Source: an uncultured Oscillospiraceae bacterium (GTDB lineage: Bacteria > Bacillota_A > Clostridia > Oscillospirales > Oscillospiraceae). From it: DNA of 6,811 nucleotides. The DNA is taken from NCBI GenBank assembly GCA_900754605.1, contig CAAEDK010000036.1, positions 1 to 6,811 of the forward strand, written 5' to 3'. Of this stretch, positions 6,377 through 6,811 are shown in pieces (the first letter of the stretch is position 1; every line of letters starts with the position of its first letter). A program made the translations under genes and the position numbers. Below the pieces are notes generated by a model that ran no database searches, was not told the origin of the DNA, and saw only the letters and a list, made by a program, of their open reading frames with translations.

Positions 6377-6405
6377 TTGGTAAACACGGTTTGTATCGGT
6401 ACAAA
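6377..6405 (+). promoter_or_regulatory. Possible promoter with 16-bp inverted repeat before the second aldo/keto reductase
   Basis: TTGGTA (6377-6382) and TACAAA (6400-6405) are 17 nt apart, a weak promoter match. The second box is the right arm of a perfect inverted repeat, TTTGTA-TCGG-TACAAA (6390-6405). A dyad over a -10 box suits a repressor site. The block shared by P1 and P2 is not present here. The 76-nt gap before the gene fits a separate regulatory point, but readthrough from the upstream genes is equally possible. Confidence 0.35.
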
Positions 6406-6435
6406 TAAGCAATCACTTTTTAGGAGGATTTATTT

Positions 6436-6811
6436 ATGGAATACGCAACTTTGAACAACGGAATCAAAATGCCCATGGCAGGCATTGGCACCTTTTTGCT
6501 TACCCCGGATGAAGCGGAGACATCCGTCCTCTCCGCTCTTCAGTGCGGATACCGCCTGATTGACACGGCCAATGCCTATGTGAACGAAAAAGCCGTTGGC
6601 CGGGCTATGAGGAAATCTGGGATTCCGAGAGATGAGATTTTTCTGGAAACCAAACTGTGGCCCAGTTTTTATGAGCAGGAAGATGCGGTAGAAAAAACGC
6701 TCCAGCGCCTGGGAACCGACTACATTGACCTGCTGCTGATCCACCAGCCCGCAGGCAACTATGTCGCAGGTTACCGGCTTATGGAGAAAGCCTACAAAGA
6801 GGGCAAGGTGC
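6436..6811 (+). CDS. Aldo/keto reductase, DkgA-like AKR5 type (partial, runs off window)
   Basis: The first 125 residues of a second aldo/keto reductase, starting at ATG 6436 eight bases after AGGAGG (6422-6427). It begins MEYATLNNGIKMPMAGIGTF, the usual opening of the 2,5-diketo-gluconate reductase-like group, and is distinct from the AKR13-like protein upstream. The catalytic tetrad is present: Asp43 and Tyr48 in LIDTANAY, Lys73 in LETKLW, His103 in LLLIHQP. Family members of about 270-290 aa reduce methylglyoxal, other alpha-dicarbonyls and related aldehydes with NADPH. The remaining half, including the cofactor loop, is outside the window. Pairing with a YqhD-like dehydrogenase recalls the E. 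coli yqhD-dkgA pair. Confidence 0.92.
   Translation, partial: MEYATLNNGIKMPMAGIGTFLLTPDEAETSVLSALQCGYRLIDTANAYVNEKAVGRAMRKSGIPRDEIFLETKLWPSFYEQEDAVEKTLQRLGTDYIDLLLIHQPAGNYVAGYRLMEKAYKEGKV

Overview
The window looks like an accessory region of a gut-type Clostridia chromosome (Lachnospiraceae/Oscillospiraceae-like). This is inferred from Gram-positive style lipoprotein signal peptides, strong AGGAGG-type ribosome sites, moderate GC coding sequence, remnants of a Firmicutes integrative conjugative element, and the gene families present. Every supported gene is on the + strand.

Left part (1-740): debris of mobile DNA. An AT-rich membrane-protein C-terminus (about 34% GC by hand count, probably an ABC permease) ends exactly where GC-richer sequence (about 55%) begins. 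That sequence holds an internal slice of a VirB4-type conjugation ATPase, joined out of frame to the C-terminal half of a CHAP-type cell-wall hydrolase. A hairpin with a U-tract in minus orientation closes this remnant.

Regulators (759-1980): a near-consensus promoter drives a two-gene unit, a 64-aa helix-turn-helix protein and a LysR-family regulator whose start overlaps its stop by 8 bp. A strong intrinsic terminator follows.

Reductase cluster (1980-6811): the first unit carries a broken lipoprotein esterase gene, an intact iron-type alcohol dehydrogenase resembling the YqhD/BdhA group, an intact surface-anchored flavodoxin-like lipoprotein, and a truncated second flavodoxin lipoprotein. 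It ends in a terminator. The second unit carries an aldo/keto reductase, an NTF2-like small protein and a second aldo/keto reductase of the DkgA-like group, which runs off the window. Together the intact genes suggest reductive detoxification of aldehydes or carbonyls, or a related redox stress response, under LysR control.

The most interesting non-coding signal is a pair of matching promoter-upstream blocks, at 1932-1962 and 4906-4936. They are 24/31 identical without gaps, and each sits exactly 17 nt before a TATAAT or TACAAT box. They lie ahead of the two reductase units and are a candidate shared activator site for the LysR protein. One copy lies inside the lysR terminator. Three separate genes or gene pairs show deletion scars, so the region appears to be decaying around a conserved reductase core.
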